From NCBI GenBank assembly GCA_009823505.1, contig VZQC01011955.1, positions 901,497 to 965,496 of the forward strand: 64,000 bases of DNA. The letters are read 5' to 3'. Position numbers and translations under genes: made by a program. The notes beneath the pieces are model-generated. The model saw nothing but the letters and a program-made list of their open reading frames with translations, searched no databases and had not been told where the DNA came from. This document shows positions 52,640 through 63,306 of the stretch, in pieces (within the stretch, counting starts at the first letter, position 1; each line of letters begins with the position of its first letter). The DNA is from Rhizomys pruinosus. Lineage: Eukaryota; Chordata; Mammalia; Rodentia; Spalacidae.

Positions 52640-52792
52640 TTTTTTTTTGGTCTTTTCAAGACAGGGTCTCTGGGTAGCCCCAGCAGTCCTGGAACTCACT
52701 CTGTAGACCAGGCTGGCCTTGAACTCACAAAGATCCACCTGCCTCTGCCTCCCAAGTGCTAGGATTAAAGGCGTGCACCACCATGCCTGGCT
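52640..52792 (-). mobile_element. B1 SINE
   Basis: Antisense full-length B1 from a short T tract through ccaccatgcctggct. Flanked by tctaatat repeats, a probable target duplication. Confidence 0.92.
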
Positions 52793-52849
52793 CTAATATA
52801 TTTTTTATTAGGAGGAAAAGTGACTGTGTGATTTCAGGATCAGTGTATG

Positions 52850-55320
52850 ATGGAAGGGTGGGTGGATGGATCAGTAGGCAGCTGGATGGACACATAGGTG
52901 TGTGGATGGATGGATGGATGGATGGATGGATGGATGGATGGATGGATGGATGGGTGGATGGATGGATGGATGGATGGGTGGATGGATGGATGGGTGTGTG
53001 GATGGATGGATGGATGGATGGGGGGTGGATGGATGGATGGATAGATGGGTGGTGATGGATGATGGGTGGATGGATGGTGGATGGTGGGTGGGTGGTGAAT
53101 GGATGGATGGTGGGTGTATGGATGAGTAATGGGTGGATGGATGGATGGATGGAGGGTGGATGGGTGATGGATGGAGGATTTGTGGGTGGATGGGTGGAGG
53201 GATGGGAGAATGGATGGGTGGTATGGATGGATGGATGTATGGCTGGGATGGATGGAATAATCGGTGGGTGATGGCTAGATACGTGGGTGGATGGATAGAT
53301 GGATTGAAGGATAAATAGGTAGATGGATGGATGAATGGATGGGGTGGATGGGGTGGATGGATGGCTGGATGGATAGCTGGGTGTGGGGTGAATGGAGGGA
53401 TGTATGGGTGGATGGATGGTGATGGATGGATGGATGGATGGTTGGTGGATGGATAGATGGTGGGTGGGTGGATGGATGGATGGGTGGGGGTGGATGGCTA
53501 GCTGAGTTGGTGGCCTGGAGGCTGGATGGATGGGGTGGATGATGGTGGATGGGTGGTGGCTGGCTGGCTGGAATGGCTGGCTGGGCTGGATGGCTAGGAT
53601 GGTGTGTGGCTGGATGTTGGATGGATGGATGGTGGGTGGCAGGATCATGGGTGGGTGGTGGATGGATGGTGGGTGGTGGCTAGATGCGTGGGTGGATGGT
53701 GGTTGGATGGGTGGATGGCTGGATGATGGATGAAAGGGTGGGTGGATAAGTGGCTTGCTAGATTGGATGGGTGGCTGGGTGGCCCGGGGATGGATGGGTG
53801 ATGTATTGATTGGAAGGGTGCCTAGAAGGATGATGGAAGGATTACTGGGTGGGGGTGGAATAGAGGATGGGTGGGTGGCCGAGAGGCTGACTATAATGGG
53901 TGGTGGGGGGGTGGTGGGTGGATGGGTGGATGGATAGATGGGTGGTGGGTGGATGGATGGATGAGTTGATGGATAGTCGGTGGGTGGGTGGATGGATGGA
54001 TTTTGGATGGGTGGGTGGATGGATGGATGGAGTGGGTGGACGATGGGTGGGTGGGCGGGTGGATAGGATGGTGGATGGGTGATGGATTGGATGGATGGAT
54101 GCATGGATGGATGGATGGGGCGGGTGGATGGATGGATGATTGAGGTATCGGTGGTGGATGGATGGATTTTGGATGGAGTGGATGGATGGATGGGGGATGG
54201 GTGGTGATGGTGGAGGGATAGGTGGGTGGGTGGGTGGATGATGGGTGGGTGGATGGGTGGATGGATGATGGGTGGGCTGGATGGATGGATGAGGATGGAT
54301 GGTGGATCAGAGGGTGGGTGGGTGGGATGGTGGGATGGGTGGATGGAATGGATCGGAGTGGGTGGATGGCGATGTGGCTGGGAATGGGATGGGGTGTCTG
54401 GACTGGATTGGCGGATGGGCGGGTGGCTGGATGGATGGATGGGTGGCTGGCTGGATGGGTGGGTTTGAAGGAGGCGGGTGGAGGGATGGATGGGCGGAGT
54501 GATGGATAGATGGATTGATGGATAGATCGGTGGTGTGATGGATGGGGTGGATTTGATGGATGGGTGGGAGATGGATGGATGGGTGGATGGGTGTATGGAT
54601 GGGTGGAGGATTGGTGGAGGGGTGGATGGATGGAGTGGATGGATACATGGGTGGATGGATGGATGGGTGGGTGGGGGGATGGATAGATGGGTGAGTGGAC
54701 TGGATGGATGGGCTGGATGGAGGGATGGGTGGATGGGTGGGTGGGTGGATTTGGAAGTGGATGGATGGATGGATATGGGTGGGTGGTGGATGATGGGTGG
54801 TGGCTGGATGGCTGGCTGGATGGATAGATGGATAGAAAAAACAGATAATGGGGGATGGATAGATGGACTAATGGATGGATGGACAAATGGATGGATGGAT
54901 GGATTGCTGGGTGGATGGGTGGCTCAGGGGCTTGGTGGGTGGCCGGCTGGCTCTCCTGGGTGCATTTTTTTTGGGCTGGGTGGGTGTCTGGGTTTCTGGG
55001 TGTCTGGCTCGCTGGGTGTAAGTGGCGGGGGGATGGTTGGCTCGGGGGCTGGATTGGGTGGGCTGGCTCGCGGGCCGTGGCCGCCCGCTGGCTGACTGGT
55101 GGGGCGTGGTGGCTGGTTGCATCGGGCTGGTTGGGTGGCTGGATGTATCCCTGGCTGGCTGGATAACTGCTTGGGTGGCTGGTGGCTGGCTCGTGGCCTT
55201 GGTGGCTGGTTTTCCTAGTGGCTGTCTTGTGTCGGGCGGGATCCGTGGATGGGCTGGCAGATGGATGGGGAGACAGGTGAGTGGATTGGTGGGTAGGCAG
55301 TTGGGTAGTTGTGTGGATGT
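52850..55320 (+). repeat. Large degenerate (GGAT)n array, ~2.5 kb
   Basis: A run of GGAT, GGGT, GGTG and GGCT tetranucleotides with pure (GGAT)n blocks near 52901-52950 and a progressively degenerate, GGCT-rich right end from about 54900. No unique sequence longer than about 30 nt interrupts it except near 54830-54870 and 54950-55010. It generates long stop-free frames on both strands (Pro-Ser-Ile-His or Gly-Trp-Met-Asp periodicity) that are not genes. Confidence 0.93.
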
Positions 55321-55407
55321 ATATTTTAAAACTTCTAAGAGGTAGCAGTCTCAATATTAATAACCTCTGATGTAGTTTCTGCTCCTCTCTTCTGAAATCA
55401 CTTTGTC

Positions 55408-55620
55408 TTTTTATTCTTTTTATTGTTATTAAACTTTTTCCATACATCATACATCATTTCTCAATCCAATTTAGAGTAATTTTCCTTTCCATCCCCACCC
55501 CACCTGAGTTCATGCACTCTGTCCTACATGTCTTGCAATCTTTTCTGAGTCTTTCCGAGTTTTTTTTTTTTTTCAAAGCAGAGGCTATGGTTTGGGGGAG
55601 AACTTCACGTTGTTCATCTT
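55408..55620 (-). mobile_element. L1-like 3' end, second copy
   Basis: Antisense T/A-rich start, then catacatcatttctcaatcc, a C-rich stretch and gttcatgcactctgtcctac. Parallel in order to the element at 27541-27927. Confidence 0.6.
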
Positions 55621-55660
55621 TTTTTCAGTTCTTTGTTTTTCCTGTGTCCTCCAACTTGTA

Positions 55661-55712
55661 ATCATATATAGATATATATTATATATATATAGATATATAT
55701 ATCAGACTATAT
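55661..55712 (+). repeat. (TA)n / GATATA low-complexity tract
   Basis: AT-rich tract of ATATAT and GATATA units. Confidence 0.9.
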
Positions 55713-55720
55713 ATATCTCA

Positions 55721-56539
55721 GCCTGAATTGGAGAATGTCTTTTTCTTTTCTTGTTTTTTTGGCTAAAAGATTTTCATGTTCTCCCTAAGAAAGTGTTTGA
55801 AGTTGCCTCTTTGGCAAGCCCAAAACACCATCAATTCTATTTGTTTTTGCCCTTGTGCTTCACACTGAGGTCCGTCCCGTCCATGGTCACCCAACGAGGT
55901 CCAGCCCGCCCCCCCCCAAAAAAAGCACCAATCCTGCCCTTGCCCCCTGCCTGGCCTCCTGACCCACCGTGGGTAGGCCAACTGAAACCCTTCTCCCATG
56001 CCTTTCAACGCAGCCAGCTGCAGGTTGTCTCTGTCTGTGAGCCCTCACGGCTTGGCTTCAGTACGCCCCAGGGGGTGACAGTGGACTCACTCAGGTCTTC
56101 CATCTACCATGCTCAGAGCCTCCCAGGCTAGCAGCTCCTCACAAGAACCCGGACAAGAATCCTCTCCTAACCCCAATGCTTTCACCATATCCAGAGCCCC
56201 CCTCCATTCTCCTTCCACCCTCTACGCTCCACCTTCCACCCCTATCCCCACATCATCTGGTCTCCTCTTTCTGAGCAGAACTGGGGTCCTTGGGAAGCCC
56301 ATATTGTTTTGGCCAAGCAGGTAGCTCACTTCTGCCAGCAACAGTCTTCCTTACATCATGGTTTCAGGACCTTCTTCAGCACTTACCATTGTTCCATCTG
56401 TTTCCACAGACATTGGCTCCACATCTGCTGGTGAGATGGAGGAGCAGGGAGGGGAGTTGAGAATTCATCAGCTTCACAGAAAAGCAAGGTGTGGCAGAAC
56501 ACGACACAGCCATAAAATGTAATAACACGTTGGGCTTGG
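55721..56539. other. Unannotated intergenic stretch
   Basis: No repeat or gene identified. C-rich (about 55900-56240) with scattered short open frames on both strands that lack protein-like character. Confidence 0.5.
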
Positions 56540-56690
56540 TGCGGCAGGCTGGTAATGCCAACCACCTGGGAGGCTAAGGCAGGAGGATTAGTAGATCAAG
56601 GCCTGCCTGAGAATTTGTTAGGTCCCAAAATAAAGAGAAGGCTGAGACTGAGACTGGGGCATGCTGCCCATCTCCACAGTTCTGTGCGTG
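56540..56690 (+). mobile_element. Old B1/B4-type SINE
   Basis: Sense gcttggtgcggcaggctggt, ggaggctaaggcaggaggat and tcaaggcctgcctgagaatt. Diverged. Confidence 0.6.
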
Positions 56691-56701
56691 TTTTTTTGTC
56701 G

Positions 56702-56703
<2 letters not shown>

Positions 56704-56738
<35 letters not shown>

Positions 56739-56972
56739 AGACAGGGTCTTCCTATAGACCCAGCTGGCCTGAAACTCACTCCGTAGACCAGGGAGGCCTT
56801 GAACTCACAGAGATCCACCTGCCTCTGTCTCCCGAATGCTAGGACTAAAGGTGAGTGCCACCACGCCCTGCTTAAAGGCGGTTCTTAGCCGTGATGTGGG
56901 TGCTGGGAATCAAATCCCAGTCCTTTGAAAGAGCGGTCACTGCTCTTAACCACTGAGCCATCTCTCCAACCC
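56704..56972 (-). mobile_element. B2-head/B1 chimeric SINE, locus B
   Basis: On the minus strand, about 100 nt of B2 head (56972 to 56873) is fused to a full B1, ending in a 34-nt poly(A) seen here as T at 56704-56737. The junction AACCGCCTTTAAGC has the same breakpoint as locus A. Flanking gtttttttgtcgtcttttt and gtttttgtcttttt resemble an imperfect target duplication around the whole unit. Confidence 0.8.
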
Positions 56973-58319
56973 TGGTTTTTGTCTTTTTGAGTTTGCATGG
57001 GTCTTGTGCAACCTAACTCCATCACTGTAGTTTCATATGTGCAAGGTCCCAGGAGACTTTAGGACTCTGAGGTTGACTAGACCCCATGGATGGACTTGCA
57101 CCGAGGGACGTCTGAGAACACTAACTTGACCTGATAGGCCTTAACGCAAATGACAGAATGTATGAATTCCATTGTGTGTATGTGTGGGGGGGGGGTATGG
57201 GAAGGTTCCTGCGGGGAAAGGGGCATAAAGCTGATTAAGATGTTCTATATGAAACCCACAAAAATCCAGTACAAAAATTTACAAAAAAGAAGACTATAAT
57301 CCAGTGGTATATCATGTGTTAGACCCCCCCCCCCAGCACATAAACAAAACAAAGCCAAAAACAATGACAGGACTTGCTTCAGTGTGCAGGAAGAAATGCC
57401 AATGGTGGGCACCAGAGACTGTTCTGAAAGTGGCTGCTCCTGAGTCCAGTCCTTTAAAGGATGCCAAGTGGTTGGACAGGCAAGGAAGATCCACAGTTTC
57501 TAAGAAGCTGTGAAGAGAGACCCACAGGTATAGGGCAGGGTGTCCCTAGTGGGAGGCACTTCTTTCTTAGACATGGTTCTCCTCATCTGTAAATAGGAAT
57601 AATAAAACCACTCTGCCTATCTCGTTGATTGACAGACTATACCAGTTAGTAAAGTGGGAGCAGGTGAGGATCTCTGAGCCACTGTGTCCTGTAAGGATGT
57701 GTTCAGGCCCCACACTTTTCTGGGCTGGCCTTGGCTGGTCCTATGCCATTTTGATTCAAGTTCCAGAGCACCCATGGTCCCCCTTCCAACCTCCTCAGAA
57801 GTGCACTGAGGTCACCGGCCAGAGTCTTGGGGAGGGGGGGTGTCTCCATGCTGTCTACCCAGATGCTGAGCTTGTCAAGGCCTGCCTCCTCCTGGCTCAG
57901 CTTTCCCTGAGTCATTGGAGTCCTCCTGCATAGCCTGATGGAGTACAAGAGGAAAGAAGCCAGCCCTGGACTCTTAGAAGATTAGTCTGCAGAGCCATCC
58001 TTGGGTGGCCGTGGGCATCTGTCCCCACTCCCGGGCATGCTTCCCAAATGAGCTCTCAATCCGCTAGGGTGTTGGCAGTGAAGGATAGGAGGTGTGCCCC
58101 TAGACGCTCCAGCCCTGACTGGTCCCGTAGGCCATTCCTGACATCTCAGAAGGGACCTTTCCACTCCAACACTCATGGTTCTTGCAAGATGAAGCATTTC
58201 ATTTTAGACTCCCCTGGCCTTTCTGCAGAGAGCCGAGCTGGTAATGCACTTCCCCCAATCACTCCTTTCCCAGGGAGACAACATTTTCAGAGAGCAGGGT
58301 AGATGCTCTGTAAGGTTTG
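56973..58319. other. Unannotated intergenic stretch
   Basis: No gene or mobile element identified. Short poly-G and poly-C runs occur near 57187 and 57326. Confidence 0.5.
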
Positions 58320-58640
58320 CCAGGAGAGATGCAGTTCCAGCACTCGGGAGGCTGAGGTTGGAGGGTCAAGTTCCAGGCCATCCTGAGATTTGTAGAAAGT
58401 TTGATGCTGGGTGTGCTGGTGCACACCTTTAATTCCAGCACTCGGGAGGCAGAGGCAGGCAGATCTCTATAAGTTCAAGGCCAGCCTGGTCTACATAGTG
58501 AGTTTCAGGACAGCCGGGACTAAAGGGAGATCCTATCTCAAAAAGACAAAAAAAAAAAAAAAAAAAAAGAAAGAAAGAAAGTTTGAGGCTAGCCTTGGCT
58601 ATATAGCAAGATCCTGTCTCAAAACAAAATAAAGCAAAAC
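58320..58640 (+). mobile_element. Old B1/B4-type SINE split by a younger B1
   Basis: The outer element (agttccagcactcgggaggc ... ttgaggctagccttggctat ... gatcctgtctcaaaac) is interrupted at about 58403 by a full sense B1 (58404-58573). The sequence agaaagtttga occurs at both edges, a target duplication. Confidence 0.8.
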
Positions 58641-58869
58641 AAAACAGACTCTCCCAGAGTCTTGCTCAAACTGGAAACAATGCCCAAGCGTTCTGCGTGG
58701 AGGTTTCTCTGGGTACTCTGCTTGGCTTGCCAGGGCCTGGGGAAGGATTGTCCCACCCTGTCATAGAAAGGAAGTGCGCTCTCAACTGATGCATTCAGAC
58801 ACCAGGGACTCATCTGCCCAGCCAGCCTTTCCTTTCTGTTCTCAGAAGCCTTCAGAGACACGTGTGCAT

Positions 58870-59400
58870 GTTAGTTCCCTTTCTCATTACTGTGACAAAA
58901 TATCTGGCAAACAACTTACGATGGAAGAGTTTGTTTTAGCACGTGACCTGAGAAGGGTACAGCCTGCACTGGCGGTGGGAGTGTGAGGCTGCTCACACTG
59001 CATTCCACAGGCAGGAAGCAGAGAGAGAAGAACGATAGTGGTGCTCAGCCTGCCTTCTCCTTTTTAAACCTCTTTGGAAAGTCCCTCACAGACACACCCA
59101 GAGTGTGTTCTCTAGGTGATTTCAAATCCAGTCCAATTGATTGACCATCACGCCATGTCAGCCAGGGGTTCTGCTGGATTTGAACATAAAGATGACTAGG
59201 GATATTGAGAACACCTAGTGCTGGCCAGAATATGGAGGACAGACACATTTAGTCACCATTGGCAGGAGGCCCACCCCCAGTGACCCGTTTCCTCCCAGAA
59301 AAGGTTCTACAATCTTCCAAACCACTTCACAAACTGGAGCCCAGATGTTCAACCAGAGGAGCCTTTGAGGGAGACATTCCACATCCGACCACAGCACATG
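58870..59400. mobile_element. Diverged rodent LTR-like repeat (tentative)
   Basis: Starts tctcattactgtgacaaaat and continues with gcaggaagcagagagagaag. This resembles the opening of the 61750 element, but the end motif is not clear. Confidence 0.45.
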
Positions 59401-61691
59401 TTTGGTTTATAAGCTTTGCAATTGTTTGAGCTTTGATTCAGGTGCACACATTTAAGCATCTTGTTCCAGGGAGTTCACCTCACAACAGCCCCGCAGAGGG
59501 TGCACACTCAAATCATCCCTTCCACACCAGTGTGCACATGAGCACCTGGCCCAGAAGCTCTGTTTTGGCCACTGAGGACATAGGAGAACCCCCAGGAGTT
59601 CAAGGTCTCCTGCAGGGAGAGGCAGATGAAAAAGTAAGGACCTGCAGTTTACCAGGAGAGGCAGGGAGGATGGGGAGCTGGCGAGGCCAGTTTCCCTGGA
59701 CGAGCAGGGTAGACTTCCTGCAGGAAGTGGTCCATGTTGTGCCAAACATGACTGATGTGAAGCAGGTGGACCAATGGGAACAGAGGGAGAGATTTGGGAT
59801 AGGCTTGAGGGACCATGGGAGAAGGCAGGGGAATGGGGCTGCAGAAAGGGCAGGAAGAGAGGATGGAGACAGGCTCGTTCTTGGCTCAAGCTGACTTCTT
59901 AGCTCTCAACTCTTCCTGGTAGATTCGTGGTGACTAGACTTATTCAGCAGCCAGTAGAGGGCACTGTGACCTCTTCTAAGCAGGGCCCGGAGGCTGCAGC
60001 ATCTAGAGTGTTGGCCGATGGGTTGCTGGCCCCTGGTGGGCTGGAGAACCCTGTTTTCTGAAGCTGGAGAGCTGAAAGGCAGGAGAAGGACATAGCTCTT
60101 GGGGTGATTGAAACCCAGAAGTAACCTTAGGAGAAGAGTGCATTTGGGTCCCAGTCCCAGGCCACAGCTTGGTCCCCACAAGGCATCTTCAAGCCCTGAC
60201 TCCTACAGGGTGCCAAAGGACTTCAGGCTGCCCCTTCACAGAGGGAGTCCATAGATGCTGTCTTCCCACCCTAGCCTTAGTACAGGAACTCGAACTGGAA
60301 ACAAGTGACTGCGCCTAGAACATGAGCCTGTGGTGGTCTGGGAGGTGATGGTGCAGGAAATGAGTGCTAGAGCAGAGGATGCTGTTCAGTGAGGATGCTC
60401 GAGTCTGGACCAGCATCGGCTGAGGCTGTCTAGCCTTGACACTTGACAAGTCAGAGCTCAGGAAGCCTCTTCCCACAGGAGCCCCAACAAGATGACAGTA
60501 TTGTCCTTACACCATCTCCATCCTGCCCCCTGGAGAAGTGAGTTACTTGAGGTACATGTGGCGTTGTCCCAGGTCACCTTGGGAGCACAGCACATTTTCA
60601 GTGTTTCAGGCAGATGAAGAGGAACTTGACCATCAGTAGCACCATAGCACCCATAGGTCCAAGGCTTGGGGACAGGGAGGCTGCCCTAGCAAAATGCGTC
60701 TGTGCAGACCAATGGCCCAAGAATGCCTACCATGGCTATATAAGCATCTTAGGGGGGTTCTTCCTGCTCCCCCTTGGTTCAGAATCAGAGACTAACTGTG
60801 GTGAAGAGATGGGAGTCTGGTTTTGACTCACCCACCTGGATGGGGTGGGAGTCTTCCTTCTGAGGTTTTGCAAGGTATGGGCTTGCCACAGGGCTCAGAG
60901 CTCAGCCTACTGTAGCCACGTCCATATGGGGCCCAGAGAAGAATCAGGCTCTAGGCAGACACTCAACAGCTATTGACGAGCTTAGCAGCAACTCGGACTC
61001 ATTGAATACCTACCATATGCCCTGGACTCGGTATGCCAGGCACAGAAGTTGAGCGGCTTCGGTGTCAGGTGGTCATGCCTGGGGTCAAATGTGTCCCTAA
61101 GATGCTATGGCCCATGGGGAAATCTGTTCTCCCAGGGTAGCCCTTGCTGGGGGTTGGGGCTGACCTAGTACAAAATAACAGGGTTCAAACACGATCTTTT
61201 ACCTTCCTTCTGACCCAGACTGGGTAGGTAGGCTTCGTTCAAAGGCAGGCAAAGGGTCATGACCACGCATAAGATACCCATTGAGTCTGGAGAGAAAAGC
61301 AAGCCAGGGATTAGATGGTGGGCCCCAGGAAAATGGCTGAATACAGTGCTGGGTGGGAGCAGACCCACTAGAGAGTGACGGAGACACCCGGGAACACAGG
61401 TGTCAGCAAAGGGGAGGCTACCCTGGTTCTGTCCTCCCTCTTTCAAACAGAACTGCTTGTGAACAGCCTGGCCTGGCCATTGGGCCTTTTCCTGTGGTCC
61501 CAAGATGGTGTCTATTAAACTTAGAAACTAGTTCTCTGCCTGCCTGGACAGGTGGCTGGCTCTGAGTTCTGAGTCTGTCCTAGGTATGGACTGAAAGGGA
61601 TACACAGCGGCTCAGGGTCTGTCCCCCAAAGATGCAGGCAAACAAGAAGGCAATACTCCAAACCCTGGAGTCTGTGGATGAGTCATTTTTC
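59401..61691. other. Unannotated intergenic stretch
   Basis: About 2.3 kb in which I see no gene, SINE or simple repeat. The two ~150-codon open frames at 59433-59894 (plus) and 59452-59889 (minus) overlap antisense and look like chance. Confidence 0.5.
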
Positions 61692-61749
61692 CTTTTTTGA
61701 GACAGGATCTCTTTGTAGTCCCAGCTGGCCTGCAACTCACTATGTAGAC

Positions 61750-62438
61750 TGTTCTAGTTTGTCTTCCATTGCCGTGACAAAATACTCTGACTGATACCAA
61801 CTTGGGGAGGAAAGGGTTTATTTAGCTTACATCTCCTGGGTCACAGTTCATCACTCAGGGAGCCCAAAGCAGGAACTCAGGGCAGGAACCTGGAGGCAGG
61901 AGCTGAAGCACAGGCCATGGAGGAATGCTGTTCACTGGCTTGCTCCCCTGGCTCATGCCCAGCCTGCCTTCTTTTTTTTTTTTTTTTTAATTTTTTTTAA
62001 ATTAATTTTTATTTATTTCTGTATGTGTATGAATGTACTGTCTGCATGCAAGTTTGTGCACCCGTGTCGTGCAACGCCGCGGAGGTCAGAAGAGGGTATC
62101 GGATTCCCCTGGAACTGGAGTTCTCCTGGAATTGGAGTTTCAGACGGTTCTTAGCCGCCATGTGGGTGCTGGGGATCGAACCGGCGTCCTCTGTAAGAGC
62201 GGTCGGCGCTCTTAACCGCTAGGCTATCTCTCCAGCCCCCCAGCCTGCCTTCTTATACAGTACACAACAACCTGCCCAGGGTGGCACCACTCATTGTGGG
62301 CTGGGCCCCCTGACACTGCTCAACAATCAAGACAATACTCCACAGACATGGCAATAGGCCAATCCAATGGAGCCAATTCCCCAATTGAGGCTCCCTCAAC
62401 CCAGGGGTGTCAAGTTGACACTAAAGCTATCCAGCACA
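61750..62438 (+). mobile_element. Solo LTR-like element inside a B1 (5-bp TSD tagac)
   Basis: Begins TGTTCTAG and ends CCAGCACA, the TG...CA ends of an LTR. It is flanked by tagac (61745-61749 and 62439-62443). About 408 bp once the nested B2 is excluded. It shares internal phrases and the end motif gtgtcaagttgaca with 17398-18075. No coding sequence. The family name is uncertain. Confidence 0.75.
61974..62240 (-). mobile_element. B2 SINE, young subfamily, nested in the LTR-like element
   Basis: Full-length antisense B2 with the 17-bp duplication, flanked by cagcctgccttctt at 61960-61973 and 62241-62254. The youngest of three stacked insertions. Confidence 0.95.
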
Positions 62439-62882
62439 TAGACCAAGCTGGCCTTGAACTCACAGAGATCAACCTGCCTCTGCCTCCTGAGTGCTGGGAT
62501 TAAAGGCACGGGCCACCATGCCCAAGTTGTGAATAAGTAATTGTTTTTTTTTTCTGAATGATCAACAGCAAATTTAAAGTAATCCCACTCCTAAGACCAA
62601 AATTTCAGGAATCTTTTAACTTCATATAATAAAAACAGTCTAGGCTATCATGGGAAAAAGAATTTGCTGGCTTTCCTAAGCTGGAAGTCCAGTGTAGAGT
62701 TGGCTGCAGGTGTGCCCAGTTCCAGGGTTCAGTGACATCACAGCAGCTTGCTGCCTGACTCTTCCTCGTGCCAGCTCTCTACAGGCTGAAGTCCCAGGAT
62801 TCACTGGGAGCAGCACGAGACTCCAATTCTACTCCTGCTTCATCTCGGGTTTTAGGTCTAGGGGATAAAAAACGTGACTCTT

Positions 62883-63075
62883 GGGGGACTGGAGAGATGG
62901 CTCAGCGGTTAAGAGCATTGGCTGCTCTTGCAGAGGACCTGGGTTCGATCCCCAGCACCCACATGATGCCTAACAACCCTCTGTAACTAGTTCAGGGGAA
63001 TCTTGACACGGATGCACTTACCTACATGTGGGCAATGGACCATTTACAGAAAATAAAGATAGTAAATAAAAAAAA
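62883..63075 (+). mobile_element. B2 SINE (plus), half of an inverted pair
   Basis: Sense B2 with head ggactggagagatggctcag and B box ggttcgatcccc. The body is shortened by deletion and the tail is AAATAAAAAAA. Confidence 0.92.
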
Positions 63076-63306
63076 TTTTTTATTATTTATTTTTCGTATG
63101 TGTATGAATGTATTGCCTGCATGTAGGTCTGTGCACCCATGTCATGCGATGCCACGGAGGTCAGAAGAGGGTCTCGGATTCCCCTGGAACTGGAGTTCTC
63201 CTGGAATTGGAGTTACAGACGGTTCTCAGCCGCCATGTGGATGCTGGGGATCGAACCAGGTCCTCTGCAAGAGCGGCTGGCGCTCTTAACTGCTAGGCCA
63301 TCCCTT
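63076..63306 (-). mobile_element. B2 SINE (minus), young subfamily, half of an inverted pair
   Basis: Antisense B2 with the 17-bp duplication, joined tail to tail with the previous B2. The outer flanks share gtgactctt / atgactctt. Confidence 0.92.

Larger units (their letters stand above)
61692..62522 (-). mobile_element. B1 SINE split by LTR-like insertion
   Basis: Antisense B1: its first part (61692-61749) stops at ctatgtagac and resumes at 62439 with tagaccaagctggccttgaa, ending ccaccatgccca. Removing the insertion restores a continuous B1. Confidence 0.88.

Noticed and set aside
52725..55450. Very long minus-strand open frames (459 and 519 codons) rich in Pro-Ser-Ile-His, and plus-strand Trp-Met-Asp-Gly frames
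   Set aside because: They are translations of the GGAT array, which lacks stops in all phases by composition. No conserved protein character, splice or start context.
59433..59894. Overlapping 153- and 145-codon open frames on opposite strands
   Set aside because: Mutually antisense, no recognisable domain, no poly(A) or promoter. Probably chance in GC-balanced intergenic sequence.
62025..62222. Recurring ~65-codon open frames beginning MYECTVCMQVCAPVSC-like at 10268, 20788, 31467, 62025 and elsewhere
   Set aside because: They are antisense translations of the B2 SINE body, recurring wherever a young B2 lies. Not genes.
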